From JBEKYH01 sp049511115 (GTDB lineage: Bacteria > Planctomycetota > Phycisphaerae > Tepidisphaerales > Tepidisphaeraceae): a stretch of 7,265 nt of DNA. The translations under genes and the position numbers were made by a program. Every line of letters begins with the position of its first letter. The stretch's first letter is position 1. Shown one piece after another: positions 1 through 7,197 of this stretch. The DNA is taken from the NCBI GenBank assembly GCA_049511115.1, contig JBEKYH010000260.1, positions 1 through 7,265 on the forward strand, given 5' to 3'. The notes under the pieces were generated by a model. It was not told the origin of the DNA, did no database searches, and worked only from the letters and a program-made list of their open reading frames with translations.

Positions 1-203
1 GCAACACGTTCCAGACCCGGAGTACGTTGGCGAAGATCAACGTCGATATCTGTAACATGTGCCATCCGTTCTTCACCGGGAAGCAAAAGTTCGTCGATAC
101 GGCGGGCCGCGTGGAGCGGTTCAGCAAGAAATTCGGCGGGACGTACAGCTTCCAGAAGACGGCGCCTGATCCCAAGGCCAAAGCGGTTGCGGCCAAGAAG
201 TGA
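1..203 (+). CDS. rpmE: Ribosomal protein L31 (bL31), C-terminal part, cut by the window edge
   Basis: This is the 3' part of the gene for large-subunit ribosomal protein L31, which sits at the central protuberance and helps bridge the 50S and 30S subunits. The reading frame begins at base 3 and gives 66 residues before TGA at 201-203. The signature is the stretch DICNMCHPFFTGKQ followed by GRVERFSKKFGG, which matches the conserved core of bL31. The Cys-x-x-Cys pair (visible residues 17 and 20) is half of the zinc site of the C+ form; the other pair should lie in the roughly 19 residues missing to the left. By recalled alignment with the 70-residue E. coli protein, the C-terminus here carries an extra Lys/Ala-rich tail of about 13 residues (from TAPDPK to the end). 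Identity is secure; only the start is unseen. Confidence 0.96.
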   Translation, partial: NTFQTRSTLAKINVDICNMCHPFFTGKQKFVDTAGRVERFSKKFGGTYSFQKTAPDPKAKAVAAKK

Positions 204-209
204 TCAACG

Positions 210-247
210 AAACCGTCTGATCGCTTCGTTTGGCGGGGCGGTTTTTT
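210..247 (+). terminator. Rho-independent terminator after rpmE
   Basis: Bases 210-218 (AAACCGTCT) can pair with 236-244 (GGGGCGGTT plus T), giving a stem of about nine pairs including two G-U pairs. A smaller inner helix (222-225 with 232-235) closes a short loop. The 3' arm runs into six T residues at 242-247, as expected for an intrinsic terminator. It begins 7 nt past the rpmE stop. It implies that the lipoprotein gene downstream has its own promoter or depends on read-through. Pairing was done by eye with no folding energy computed. Confidence 0.72.
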
Positions 248-282
248 CGGATAGGGCCGATGTGTTCGCTCGCGGCGAAGCC

Positions 283-287
283 GAGGG
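283..287 (+). promoter_or_regulatory. Ribosome binding site that decides the start of the TPR lipoprotein
   Basis: The motif GAGGG lies 5 nt upstream of the ATG at 293. The in-frame ATG at 308 has no purine-rich motif in front of it. The in-frame ATG at 260 has AGGG only 3 nt away, and it would put a charged, non-signal-like segment before the hydrophobic core. This motif therefore favours 293. No convincing -35/-10 pair was recognised between the terminator and this site. Confidence 0.55.
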
Positions 288-292
288 TTACA

Positions 293-3007
293 ATGGCCGC
301 ATCTGACATGGTTCGCCGGGTCGTGGCCATATTCGCGGGGTTGTTCATTGCGGCCGGCTGCGCGCAGGTGAAATCGCCGGCACCGCAGGGACCGCTGGCG
401 TCGACGCCGCCCGCGACAGCGCCGGCGCCCGATGACAAATCTCTCCTGGCCCTCGATCAAATTCAGCCGCCGGTAAAGCTGGCGGGGCCGCGGCCGGCAA
501 CGCAGCCGGACGAGTTGGCGCCGGCGAAATCGCTGGCGCTTTATGGAGCGGCTCGAGCGGCGATGGACGATAACCAGCCGCTGAGTGCAGTCACGTCGCT
601 GCAGCAGGCAATCGCGCTTGATCCGGATAGTTTTGAGCTGTATCGCGCGCTGGGGGAGGCGCAGTTGGCCGCCTTGCGGCAGCCCAATGACGCGGAATTT
701 CATTCCTTTGAAAAGGCGTTGGAACTTCGCCCCGATAACCTCCGACTGCAGGCGCTTCTGGCGGCGCAATATGCGGCAGGGAATCGACTCGACGATGCCT
801 TGAGGCACCTGCGACTGGCGCTGCAGACGCGGCAGTATCAACAGGATGAAGTCGCCGCGGCCGGGGTGGATCTGTTGCTGGCCCGCCTTCTCCAGCAAGA
901 GGGGTATGACACGGCGGCGCTGGACCGCTATCAGGTTCTGCTGGGTCGGTTGCAGAACCCAAGCTTCGCGTTGCGATCAGATCCGGATTTGGGTCCTTTG
1001 GCGGACAATCCCCAGAGCGTGTGGCTTGAGGTTGGTTTTCTGGATGAGAAGCTCGGCAAATGGGCCGATGCGCTGGCCGCCTACCAACCGGTTGCGCAGG
1101 GAGACCCCTCGAATTTCGATTTGCAGGCCAAGGTCGTGCGCATGTTGTCGAACCTGGGGCGCACGCAGGATGCGATCAATCAGGGCGCCGATGTTGTGAT
1201 GCGATTCGATGCCAGCGAGGATTCATTGGCGTTGCTGAAAAGCGTTTGCTCGGATCGGGGCGTGGATGAGATCAGCGCCCTGACGCAAATTCATTCGGCT
1301 AATCCCTCCGACAGTGCGGCTCTGGTCGCGTTGGCCGCGGTTCTCAACGAGAAGGGGCAGACGACGCAGGCTTGCACGCTCCTGCAACAGGCGCTGGCGG
1401 CGGGGGTCGCGGGGGATGCCAATCGGGAAGTCACAAACCAACTCCTGGGGCTGTACCTCAAGCAACAGGACGTTCCTTCGGCGGCGCGATTGTTGATTGT
1501 TTATCTGGCCCGACACCCGGATCAGGTGGGCGAGGCGGAGGATTGGTGGGATGAATTGCTGCGGCCAAGCCAGGCGGAGCCGCTGCGGCTGGTGACGTTG
1601 CAGCATTTGGTTCCCGACGCGACGTCAGGGGTTGATCCAAAGGCGTTTGAATCGGCGAAACTGTTCCTGGTGTGGCGTCTGGCGGATTTGTGGCGGCGCG
1701 ATGCGCTGGCGCGAACGGCGCTGGAACAGTCCGTGGCCACGGGCAAGCCGTTTCCGGCGGCATACAGGCAGCTCGTTCTCGATGATTGGGCGCGGGACGA
1801 TTGGGATGAGGCGCGCAAGCAGATGGCGTCCGACGATCTGGCTGCATCGGCGGAAAAGGCGGGCGATCCCGCGCTGGCCTCGGAGGTTCGCGGTCTGGCG
1901 GCGCTGAGCGACAAGCGGCCGGCCGATGCCGCGGCACATTTCGAGCAAGCGCTGGTCCTGGGCGGTTCTTCGCCGCAGCTTTTGCTCACTTATGCGGCGG
2001 CGTTGCACGACGCCAATCAGGATACCAAGGCCCAGCAGATTCTGTGGAAACTGGTGGGCGAGCACCCGCAGGATGACCAGGCGTGGCAGGGCCTGTTTGA
2101 GTTTTATCAAAACCAGCAGGAAGTGGATCAGGAACACGACGTATTGTCGCAATGGCTGGGGGCTATCCCTGCGTCGGTGCAGGGGCGGCTGGTGGAGGCT
2201 AACTTTGCAGTGGAGGAAGGGAACACAGCGGTCGCCGAGTCCGTGCTGCTCAAAATCTTCGCCGACCATGATGACAATCCCGATGTGATCGCGTCGCTGG
2301 TGAACCTGGGGGCGCGGACGGGGCGATTGGATTTATTCGTCAATCGCCTGGAAGATTTGCGGCATCGCGAACCGGGAAACAGCGCCGTGCTGGAATGGCT
2401 GGTGGAGATTTATAGCGGTCAGGGCCAGACGGCCCAGGCTACGAAAGTGCTGGATGAAGCCCGGGCGGCGGCGGCCAAGGACGCCGACCTGCTGTATCAG
2501 ATCGCCCATTTGTATGAGAAGGTGGATCAGGAGCGGACGACGGAAGATGTTCTTCAGCAGGTGATCGCGCTGGATCCGAATCAGGCGGCTGCGTGCAATG
2601 ATCTTGGATTTAGCTGGGCGGACCAGGGGCGAAATCTGGATCGGGCCGAGGCCCTGATTCGCACGGCGGTGTCGCAGGAGCCCGATAACGAAAGCTACCT
2701 CGACAGCCTGGGATGGGTGCTTTACAAGGAAGGGCAGTTTGCTGAGTCCGAGGAGTACATGCAGAAGGCAGTGGGGCCTTCGCTGGACCCTGACCCGGTC
2801 GTGCTGGATCATTACGGCGATGTGCTTTATCGTCTGGGGCGAGGTGACGACGCAGCCAAGCAATGGCAGAGGTCACTGGACGGAATTGACTTGCAGCCGC
2901 CGGATCGGCAGGACCTCAAGGGCCTGAAGCTGACCTTGCAAAAGAAGCTCTCGCAGCAGAAGCAGGGAGAAGCCGTCAGCGTGGCGCCTATCGCCGACGC
3001 GAAGTAA
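293..3007 (+). CDS. Large TPR-repeat lipoprotein, probably exported to the envelope
   Basis: The predicted protein has 904 residues from ATG 293. The N-terminus has an arginine pair, a hydrophobic stretch (about residues 9-20) and a lipobox-like IAAGC with Cys at residue 23, so it is probably a lipid-anchored lipoprotein. Residue +2 is Ala, not Asp, which by the E. coli Lol rule points to the outer membrane. A Pro/Ala-rich linker (about 25-75) follows. The rest is alpha-helical TPR repeats: clear units at about 82-113 and 114-149, degenerate ones between about 150 and 370 and again at about 532-622, and a strong C-terminal block at about 730-863. That block contains NDLGFSWADQG, YLDSLGWVLYKEGQ and VLDHYGDVLYRLGR, a pattern I recall from bacterial TPR lipoproteins such as Pseudomonas LbcA (adaptor of the CtpA protease). 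PEP-CTERM-system TPR lipoproteins of similar length are another possible relative. TPRs bind proteins, so a scaffold role is inferred; no catalytic motif is seen and the exact function is unknown. It lies 19 nt before yebC. Confidence 0.88.
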   Translation: MAASDMVRRVVAIFAGLFIAAGCAQVKSPAPQGPLASTPPATAPAPDDKSLLALDQIQPPVKLAGPRPATQPDELAPAKSLALYGAARAAMDDNQPLSAVTSLQQAIALDPDSFELYRALGEAQLAALRQPNDAEFHSFEKALELRPDNLRLQALLAAQYAAGNRLDDALRHLRLALQTRQYQQDEVAAAGVDLLLARLLQQEGYDTAALDRYQVLLGRLQNPSFALRSDPDLGPLADNPQSVWLEVGFLDEKLGKWADALAAYQPVAQGDPSNFDLQAKVVRMLSNLGRTQDAINQGADVVMRFDASEDSLALLKSVCSDRGVDEISALTQIHSANPSDSAALVALAAVLNEKGQTTQACTLLQQALAAGVAGDANREVTNQLLGLYLKQQDVPSAARLLIVYLARHPDQVGEAEDWWDELLRPSQAEPLRLVTLQHLVPDATSGVDPKAFESAKLFLVWRLADLWRRDALARTALEQSVATGKPFPAAYRQLVLDDWARDDWDEARKQMASDDLAASAEKAGDPALASEVRGLAALSDKRPADAAAHFEQALVLGGSSPQLLLTYAAALHDANQDTKAQQILWKLVGEHPQDDQAWQGLFEFYQNQQEVDQEHDVLSQWLGAIPASVQGRLVEANFAVEEGNTAVAESVLLKIFADHDDNPDVIASLVNLGARTGRLDLFVNRLEDLRHREPGNSAVLEWLVEIYSGQGQTAQATKVLDEARAAAAKDADLLYQIAHLYEKVDQERTTEDVLQQVIALDPNQAAACNDLGFSWADQGRNLDRAEALIRTAVSQEPDNESYLDSLGWVLYKEGQFAESEEYMQKAVGPSLDPDPVVLDHYGDVLYRLGRGDDAAKQWQRSLDGIDLQPPDRQDLKGLKLTLQKKLSQQKQGEAVSVAPIADAK

Positions 3008-3026
3008 ATCAGCCGAGAATTCAATT

Positions 3027-3761
3027 ATGTCGGGACACAGCCACTGGGCGAAGATCAAACGATCCAAGGGGGCCAACGACGCCAAGCGCGGAAAAATCTG
3101 GAGTAAGATCGCGCGCAAGATCATCATTGCGGCCCGGTCGGGGGGCGACCCGCGCGATAATCTCAACCTTCGCTACACGATTGAAGAGGGCAAAGCCGCC
3201 AACATGCCCAAGGACACCATCGAGAAGGCGATCCTGAAGGGGACGGGCGAACTGGGCGGCGAGAATTATGAATCGGCGACCTATGAGGGATATGGATCAG
3301 GCGGGGTGGCCATCATCATTGAGGCGCTGACCAACAACCGGGCACGGACCGCGCCGGAATTGCGATCGATTTTTGAGAAGCATGGGGGCGCGCTGGCGGC
3401 CAGTGGTTCGGTGGCGTTTCAATTCATCAAGCGCGGCGTGATTGCCATCAAGAGCAGCGCGGTGGATGAGGAAAAGCTGATGGAGAAGGCGCTCGACGCC
3501 GGGGCGGAGGATGTGCTCAATGAGACCGAGGCGTATGAAGTGCTGACTTCGCCGGCCGGCTTGCACAAAGTGAAAGAGGCGCTGGCCGCGGCGGGGATAC
3601 CGGTCGAAGCCGCTGAAATCACTTATCTGCCTTCCAGTTTGGTTTCGCTCGATGCGGAAAAAGGGCGGAAGCTCACCAAATTGATTGATGCACTGGAAGA
3701 TAATGATGACGTTCAATCGGTGAGCCATAACGCGGAAATACCGGATGATGTCGCAGTGTGA
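3027..3761 (+). CDS. yebC: YebC/PmpR/TACO1-family regulator or translation factor
   Basis: This is a complete 244-residue protein, the normal length for the family. It starts MSGHSHWAKIKRSKGANDAK, the family's N-terminal signature, followed by a basic helical domain with NMPKDTIEKAI at 59-69. The central signature YEGYGSGGVAIIIEALTNNR lies at 86-105, and the C-terminal DALEDNDDVQSVSHNAEI at 221-238. Members are cytoplasmic. Some (for example PmpR) were described as DNA-binding repressors, while mitochondrial TACO1 and more recently studied bacterial members act in translation, helping ribosomes through difficult, proline-rich stretches. The sequence alone cannot decide between these roles. 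A weak ribosome site, GAGA at 3015-3018, lies 8 nt before the ATG. The gene probably shares a transcript with the TPR lipoprotein upstream. In many bacteria yebC neighbours ruvC; here it does not within this window. Confidence 0.96.
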   Translation: MSGHSHWAKIKRSKGANDAKRGKIWSKIARKIIIAARSGGDPRDNLNLRYTIEEGKAANMPKDTIEKAILKGTGELGGENYESATYEGYGSGGVAIIIEALTNNRARTAPELRSIFEKHGGALAASGSVAFQFIKRGVIAIKSSAVDEEKLMEKALDAGAEDVLNETEAYEVLTSPAGLHKVKEALAAAGIPVEAAEITYLPSSLVSLDAEKGRKLTKLIDALEDNDDVQSVSHNAEIPDDVAV

Positions 3762-3780
3762 GGGTGGGCGCGAGCGTGGT

Positions 3781-6081
3781 TCAGCGGGGCGCGGCCGCAA
3801 GCAGGTTTTGGATCGCCGTCACTTCGTCGGGGGATAAACGTCGCGGATCGTCGTCGGCGAATGCGTCATTGTCGCGCAGGGCCTGGCGGGCCTGGGCGAT
3901 TGCTTCAACGGGCTTGTGAATCAGGATCAAAGCGCCGGCATAGAGGCGGCGAATTTGGGCGTCGTTGATGCGCTTGGGTTCCTCGGGAGGCAGGGCGTCG
4001 TTGTACTGAAGCGCCAATTCATATTGCCGGGCGGCTCCTTCGGGCATTCGCATTTGCAGGAGGGCGTTGGCGTAGTCGAGCCGCAGGGAGGCCTCGTTGG
4101 GATCGAGGTCGAGGGCCTTTTCATAATCGGCTTGCATTCCGGCGGCGTCATTCAAGAACTGGTTGGTCCGCGCGCGGGTGCTGTAGTAGCTGACCATTGA
4201 GGGGTTGATGGCAATGGCCTGATCGAGCAGGCGCTTCATGGCGGAGTAATCAGGCAGTGATTTGCCTGATTCGGCCATGGCGGCGCGATAGAGGTAATCG
4301 GCGTTGTAGGGCACCCAGGTGGAGGAGGACTGATAGTCCTGCTCAGCATGGTCATATTGGGGTGGGTCGAGGTGGAGTTGATCATCGCCGTCATGGGCGA
4401 TCCCTTCAGCAACGACGACGGGGGCGGTGAGAAAAATCGCGGCGGCAACCCAGAGCGCGCCTCCGCCGGCAAATTGGACGATGCTCAGGAGTCTGGCCGG
4501 GGCGATGGTGGCCTGGCGACGCACGCCCAGGGCGCTGCCGGCCAATAGTGCGAAGAGCATCATCGGGCCGGTTTCGAAGAGGGAGAATTCGATCAAATTG
4601 TGAATCAAGAATGCGCCGAGGGAGGCGAGGATGGCGTACAAGACCCACGGGGCGGGGCGCTCGTCGAGATCGGAATGGCGAAGGGAGCGGACGGCCCCCA
4701 AAATGCCGCCGAAGACGAGAACGAAGGCGAAGAGGGTTCGATTGAGCAGATCATTCAGGAGACTCATCCAGCCCTGGGTGAAATCGGCGGCGGAGAGGAG
4801 GCCCAATCCGATTCCCAAGGCGGAGATGATCGCCAGCCAGCGGATGCCATCGGGCGCGGCGGCGGCGAGATCGGGGGCGTCGGAAAGAGGAGGGGGCTGT
4901 GCCGGGCGGGCGAGTTCCCACCAGAGGCGGGCGATCCAGGCAATGCCCAGGGCCAAGCCAATGATGCCAAGTTCGGTGAGAAAGCGCAGGAGGAAGTTGT
5001 GTGGGTCCTGGATTTCTTCAGATGCCTGAAGCAGGCGGTAGTGAAGGTAATGGAGGCCGAAATTGCTCCAACCGACGCCAAGGAGCGGGTGGTCGTGGTG
5101 TAATTGGCGGGCGGCGATCCAGTATCGCCAGCGGAAATTGAGGCTGGCGGTGGGCAAGCCGCCAAACCAGATGCCGTAGCCGACGACGGCGACCATGCCG
5201 GCGAGAATGAGGCGTACGCCGGTGGCGTAGGCGCGGCGCGCTGAAGAAAATGCGCGCGGGAATCTCCAGATCGCCAGCAGAATTATCGCGACGATCAGTG
5301 TGGTGATGAAGGCGGCCTTGCACTGGGTGAGGTAGAGAATCCAGAGCGTGGGCAGGAAGGCGGCGGCGATGGCGGCGGCGGTTTCGTTCTCGCCGGCGGC
5401 AAGGCGCTGAATTGCTAATCCGGCGCTGACGCCCATGAGCAGAACCAAGGTCGCGGCGAAGGAATTGGCGGAGCTGGTGAAACCGAGCAATTCACTGTTT
5501 TGCAGCTTGGTCTCGAGCTGGCGGGTCGAAAAGTCGCCGGGTTTCCAGTTGAGCTGGGCGAGGATTTCGGTCTTGTGCTTTTGGTACCAGGCCAGCGTGT
5601 TGGGCATGTCGCTGTAGCGCCAGAGGATGGCGTGGATCAGATTGACCAGGAGCAAGCCGAAGCAGATGGCAGCGACTAGGCGGAGGCGGCCCCAGGTGGT
5701 GACGACCTGTGCGGCGGCCCAGAGCAGGGCCATGGCCGCGGCGAGATGCGCGGAGGAGACGATGGCCGCGAATTTGTCGTCGGACCATAAGGTGCTCGCC
5801 GCCGCCCAGGCGGCGAGGATGCCGCCGAATAAACATGCCCAGCTCATGGGGCGCCGTTCGATTTTGCCGAGGGCGCGGCCGGCGAGAATGAGCAGGGCGG
5901 GGAGGCAGCACACAAGATCGAGAATGAGTCCCACGCCAGCGCCGCCGCCGCGTGAGGAGAGGATGGATTGCGGCCCGAACGGCTCGCGCACGCTCTCGAG
6001 GATAGTTGCGCGCGCGATCACGGTCACCAAGGCGATGACCAGGGCCCAGAATGTGAGGCGGCTTGGGGCCGGTTGGGTCAT
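3781..6081 (-). CDS. O-antigen ligase/polymerase-family membrane protein with C-terminal TPR region
   Basis: This is a 766-residue polytopic membrane protein with roughly 13-15 hydrophobic segments between residues 11 and 557. The Wzy_C/WaaL-type core is around 240-385: the segment NFRWRYWIAA (315-324), then HPLLGVGWSNF (331-341) and DPHNFLLRFLTELGIIGL (359-376). Arg317/Arg319 and His361 stand where this superfamily has functionally important Arg and His residues. Such enzymes transfer or polymerise undecaprenyl-diphosphate-linked glycans on the outer face of the inner membrane. After the last hydrophobic segment, residues about 585-760 contain TPR-like helices, for example around AMKRLLDQAIAINPS and ADYEKALDLDPNEASLRL, probably facing the periplasm as in PglL-type ligases. 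Whether it is a ligase, a chain polymerase or a protein O-glycosyltransferase cannot be told from sequence. The start ATG at 6081 is supported by a strong ribosome site, and the gene follows the transferase gene after 3 nt, so the two are almost certainly one operon. Confidence 0.9.
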   Translation of the reverse strand: MTQPAPSRLTFWALVIALVTVIARATILESVREPFGPQSILSSRGGGAGVGLILDLVCCLPALLILAGRALGKIERRPMSWACLFGGILAAWAAASTLWSDDKFAAIVSSAHLAAAMALLWAAAQVVTTWGRLRLVAAICFGLLLVNLIHAILWRYSDMPNTLAWYQKHKTEILAQLNWKPGDFSTRQLETKLQNSELLGFTSSANSFAATLVLLMGVSAGLAIQRLAAGENETAAAIAAAFLPTLWILYLTQCKAAFITTLIVAIILLAIWRFPRAFSSARRAYATGVRLILAGMVAVVGYGIWFGGLPTASLNFRWRYWIAARQLHHDHPLLGVGWSNFGLHYLHYRLLQASEEIQDPHNFLLRFLTELGIIGLALGIAWIARLWWELARPAQPPPLSDAPDLAAAAPDGIRWLAIISALGIGLGLLSAADFTQGWMSLLNDLLNRTLFAFVLVFGGILGAVRSLRHSDLDERPAPWVLYAILASLGAFLIHNLIEFSLFETGPMMLFALLAGSALGVRRQATIAPARLLSIVQFAGGGALWVAAAIFLTAPVVVAEGIAHDGDDQLHLDPPQYDHAEQDYQSSSTWVPYNADYLYRAAMAESGKSLPDYSAMKRLLDQAIAINPSMVSYYSTRARTNQFLNDAAGMQADYEKALDLDPNEASLRLDYANALLQMRMPEGAARQYELALQYNDALPPEEPKRINDAQIRRLYAGALILIHKPVEAIAQARQALRDNDAFADDDPRRLSPDEVTAIQNLLAAAPR

Positions 6082-6084
6082 TGC

Positions 6085-7197
6085 TCACTTCTCCGGGGGC
6101 AGCGGGTGCTGTTCGAGCAGGGCGACCACGCCGAGGATCAGAAACGTCTGACCCACCAGGAGCATGGCTGAATAGGTCGTGCGCACCTGCGGCAGAATGA
6201 TGGCCGCAACGGAGGTGGCGGCGGTCACAAGATACAGGCAAAGCACGGCGGTGCGACGTGACATTCCGCGGGCCACCAGACGGTGGCTGAAGTGATTGGT
6301 GTCGCCCACGAAGGGGCTTTGTCCGCGCAGGATGCGCAGAAAACTGACCACAACCAGATCATAGAGCGGAAGAGCCAGGACGATCACCGGCGAAAAGACG
6401 GACCACCAGCGGTTGGCGAAATCGGCGCCGGGCGGCAGGTATGTGCCCAGGACGGTCATCACTCCCAGCAAAAAACCCAGGAGCAAGCTGCCGCTGTCGC
6501 CCATGAAAATCCGCGCCGGGGGAAAATTGAAGCAAAGAAATCCAAGGATCGCGCCCAGGAGCAGCGCCAGGGCCGCGGCGACGAACCATTGCTGGATGGA
6601 AAGAGCGGCAATCAGAAAGGCGGTTGTGCAGACGGCGGCAACTCCGGCGGAGAGACCGTCCATGTTGTCGAGGAAATTAAAGGCATTGGTGACGGCGGTG
6701 ATCCAAAGAATGGTGAGGACCTGCGACGGCCAGCGCCCCCAGCCGAGGTACTGGTCGAGGGCGGTCAGGATGCGGCGGTCTGCGCCGAACACCAGGGCGC
6801 TGGAGAGGGCCAATTGGCAGAGGAGTTTTGGATAGGCCCCCAATGCGCTGCGGTCGTCGATCAAGCCAAGGATATGCAAGCCGGCCGCGGCCGCCAGGAT
6901 TGCTATTGCCAGAGGTGTCTGCTGGCGTGCTCCTGACCAGTAGGCTTGCCAGGGAAATTCGAGCGTATTGGCGGGGGGAGAAGCGACGTGAAGTAAAATC
7001 AGGCCCGCTCCGAGGGGCAATGCGAAGCCGAGGAAGATGGCGATTCCGCCGCCGAGGGGCTTGGGGTTGGCGTGTACCTTGCGGCCACCGGGGCGATCGA
7101 TAAAGCCGATGCGCGCCGCCAGCGGGATGATGAGCCAGGTCGAAACCCAGGAGATGGCGAAGCTAACGGCCAGCAGGCCAAGGATGGCACGAAGCAT
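6085..7197 (-). CDS. Glycosyltransferase family 4: WecA/TagO/MraY-like polyprenyl-phosphate sugar-1-phosphate transferase
   Basis: This integral membrane enzyme (370 residues from ATG 7197) is predicted to move a sugar-1-phosphate, often GlcNAc-1-P from UDP-GlcNAc, onto undecaprenyl phosphate, starting lipid-linked glycan synthesis. All family motifs are visible: DRPGGRKVHANPKPLGGG (about 34-51), the Mg-binding LGLIDDR (110-116), NAFNFLDNMDGLSAG (171-185), FNFPPARIFMGDSGSLLLGF (223-242) and the GDTNHFSHRL loop (298-307) with its two His residues. Around ten hydrophobic segments fit the fold. The HxxH loop suggests the WecA/TagO/RgpG branch over MraY, whose substrate is UDP-MurNAc-pentapeptide; the true sugar is not determined. 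The start is uncertain: ATG 7197 gives the usual spacing to the first motif, TTG 7209 would add four residues, neither has a clear ribosome site, and the frame stays open to the window edge. The gene stops 3 nt before the ligase start. Confidence 0.93.
   Translation of the reverse strand: MLRAILGLLAVSFAISWVSTWLIIPLAARIGFIDRPGGRKVHANPKPLGGGIAIFLGFALPLGAGLILLHVASPPANTLEFPWQAYWSGARQQTPLAIAILAAAAGLHILGLIDDRSALGAYPKLLCQLALSSALVFGADRRILTALDQYLGWGRWPSQVLTILWITAVTNAFNFLDNMDGLSAGVAAVCTTAFLIAALSIQQWFVAAALALLLGAILGFLCFNFPPARIFMGDSGSLLLGFLLGVMTVLGTYLPPGADFANRWWSVFSPVIVLALPLYDLVVVSFLRILRGQSPFVGDTNHFSHRLVARGMSRRTAVLCLYLVTAATSVAAIILPQVRTTYSAMLLVGQTFLILGVVALLEQHPLPPEK
6089..6094 (-). promoter_or_regulatory. 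Ribosome binding site of the O-antigen ligase gene, inside the end of the transferase gene
   Basis: On the minus strand GGAGAA lies 7 nt before the ligase ATG at 6081. It overlaps the last codons (Pro-Glu-Lys) of the transferase gene, whose stop is at 6085-6087. This layout fits translational coupling of the two proteins and fixes the ligase start. Confidence 0.8.

Noticed and set aside
230..292. Extra 21 codons at the N-terminus of the TPR lipoprotein
   Set aside because: This extension starts within the rpmE terminator hairpin at a TTG and would bury the lipoprotein signal peptide. The ATG at 293 with GAGGG upstream is better.
1625..2269. Minus-strand open frame of 214 codons inside the TPR lipoprotein gene
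   Set aside because: It is antisense to a clear TPR coding region, has no ribosome site and no family signature, and is explained by the high GC content.
3791..3798. Perfect 8-bp palindrome GCGGCCGC near the convergent junction
   Set aside because: It lies in the last codons of the ligase gene (the Ala-Ala-Ala stretch) and is expected by chance in such GC-rich DNA. It has no T-run, so it does not work as a terminator.
4600..5103. Plus-strand open frame of 167 codons opposite the ligase gene
   Set aside because: It is Gly/Glu-rich and antisense to conserved membrane segments, with no family resemblance.
5360..5384. GGC-type short repeat resembling a microsatellite
   Set aside because: It is simply alanine codons of a membrane segment (TAAAIAAAF) in a GC-rich gene, not a regular array.
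5492..6241. Minus-strand open frame of 249 codons overlapping the ligase and transferase genes
   Set aside because: It is a shifted-frame shadow of two well-supported genes, with an Arg/Pro/His-rich composition typical of GC-rich out-of-frame reading and no recognisable domain.
6283..6936. Plus-strand open frame of 217 codons opposite the transferase gene
   Set aside because: Its low-complexity Gly/Gln/Ala/Glu composition mirrors membrane-protein codons read in reverse; the opposite strand carries every motif of the transferase family.
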